This document shows positions 5,058 through 5,651 of a DNA stretch of 5,651 nt, in pieces. The stretch's first letter is position 1, and the number at the start of each line of letters is the position of its first letter. The notes beneath the pieces are model-generated. The model saw only the letters and a list, made by a program, of their open reading frames with translations, ran no database searches and was not told the origin of the DNA. The DNA lies in NCBI GenBank assembly GCA_934427095.1, contig CAKRYM010000105.1, forward strand, positions 1-5,651, read 5' to 3'. Source of the stretch: an uncultured Bacillota bacterium. GTDB lineage: Bacteria > Bacillota > Dehalobacteriia > UBA4068. A program made the position numbers and the translations under genes.

Positions 5058-5651
5058 TTATTCTTTTTCTTTTTTGAGCAACGGCATTTTTTTCGTCGCG
5101 TCATAGCCCACGCTATACCCCAATACAGGGGCAATATCCCGTAAGCGGATATAATTTTCATTTTCCACTAAGACAGAAGTGAGGGCTTCTTCTTTGCCAT
5201 CCACATCCACCTTGATTTCTCGTTTATCAATCATCCAATCATCCTCCACAATCCAAAATTTTGTACATTGCTGCCGGAAAATGGACAACTTTGCCTCTTC
5301 TTTTTCTTTGCTTGCACCGTTAGGATCGTTAATATACACCGTTCCATCTTTTACGGCATAAGCCAAGATATAATGACCGGAGCTTGTCCAGAGGCCCTTA
5401 AGGGCTAAAGCGATTACCAGTTTCCCCTTCTCTAACGCAGCAACGGCCTTATTTACATCACTTATGGTATCGCTACAAGTAATACCATAAGCAGCCATTT
5501 GCGGTTTAAAATAACCCCAACTGGTACCATTATTATCCGTTCGAAAGCCATGGGCAGAAGACCATTTGCAAGTTTCCGGGGGATAAACCGCTTTTCCCGT
5601 TATTTCGCTAATCACCATGGCCGCGCAGGTGGGGCCACAGCCGGATGTCCC
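5058..5651 (-). CDS. C39-like cysteine peptidase with C-terminal stalk-like module (5' end outside window)
   Basis: The frame is open to the window edge and shows 197 residues up to the TAA. An ATG at 5618 is internal, because the catalytic motif lies upstream of it. The visible N-terminus reads TSGCGPTCAAMV, the nucleophile region of papain-like C39 family proteins with Cys at visible residue 5. SSGHYILAY supplies the His (about 93) and INDPNG the Asp (about 109), completing a plausible catalytic triad. From about residue 145 the sequence DVDGKEEALTSVLVENENYI is followed by RLRDIAPVLGYSVGYDATKK. This resembles the small stalk-type modules found at the C-terminus of secreted or phage cell-wall hydrolases, ending in a lysine- and glutamate-rich tail. 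A signal peptide cannot be judged. Likely roles are cell-wall or peptide cleavage outside the cell, or a prophage lysin; the substrate is unknown. It converges on tRNA-Val and shares its terminator. Confidence 0.75.
   Translation of the reverse strand, partial: GTSGCGPTCAAMVISEITGKAVYPPETCKWSSAHGFRTDNNGTSWGYFKPQMAAYGITCSDTISDVNKAVAALEKGKLVIALALKGLWTSSGHYILAYAVKDGTVYINDPNGASKEKEEAKLSIFRQQCTKFWIVEDDWMIDKREIKVDVDGKEEALTSVLVENENYIRLRDIAPVLGYSVGYDATKKMPLLKKEKE

Overview
The window looks like a chromosomal segment from a strictly or largely anaerobic Firmicute, probably a clostridial or Negativicutes-type bacterium. Pointers are the rubrerythrin with an N-terminal rubredoxin-like domain, the non-haem ferritin, strong AGGAG-type ribosome binding sites, AT-rich intergenic DNA and sigma-A type promoters. 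The lineage is an inference from gene content, and nothing here fixes genus or species.

All six protein genes lie on the minus strand and the single tRNA gene is on the plus strand. From left to right in window coordinates: the first 51 codons of a ferritin (1-153), a 'reverse' rubrerythrin (226-771) with its promoter and a palindromic operator candidate (813-864), a small acyl carrier protein (892-1113), 2-isopropylmalate synthase LeuA (1150-2673) with its own promoter (2740-2768), the ferrous iron transporter FeoB (2771-4558), then on the plus strand tRNA-Val(CAC) with promoter (4703-4731) and terminator (4826-4870), and finally the 3' part of a C39-type cysteine peptidase with a C-terminal stalk-like module (5058-5651).

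Transcription therefore probably runs right to left as separate or partly read-through units: C39 peptidase (ending against the tRNA gene's bidirectional terminator), feoB, leuA-acp, and rubrerythrin-ferritin. FeoB imports Fe(II), ferritin stores it by oxidising it, and the rubrerythrin removes hydrogen peroxide that would react with it, so three of the six proteins concern iron and oxidative stress. leuA-acp sits between them and serves leucine synthesis plus an unidentified acyl-carrier step.

I found no CRISPR array, transposase or complete unknown system. The points most worth a second look are noncoding: a palindrome over the rubrerythrin start region, a hairpin between rubrerythrin and ferritin that repeats the ferritin ribosome binding site, and two mutually exclusive stem-loops at 4978-5016 that would hide a strong Shine-Dalgarno sequence before a nine-codon frame. 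The acyl carrier protein paired with leuA is also unusual.
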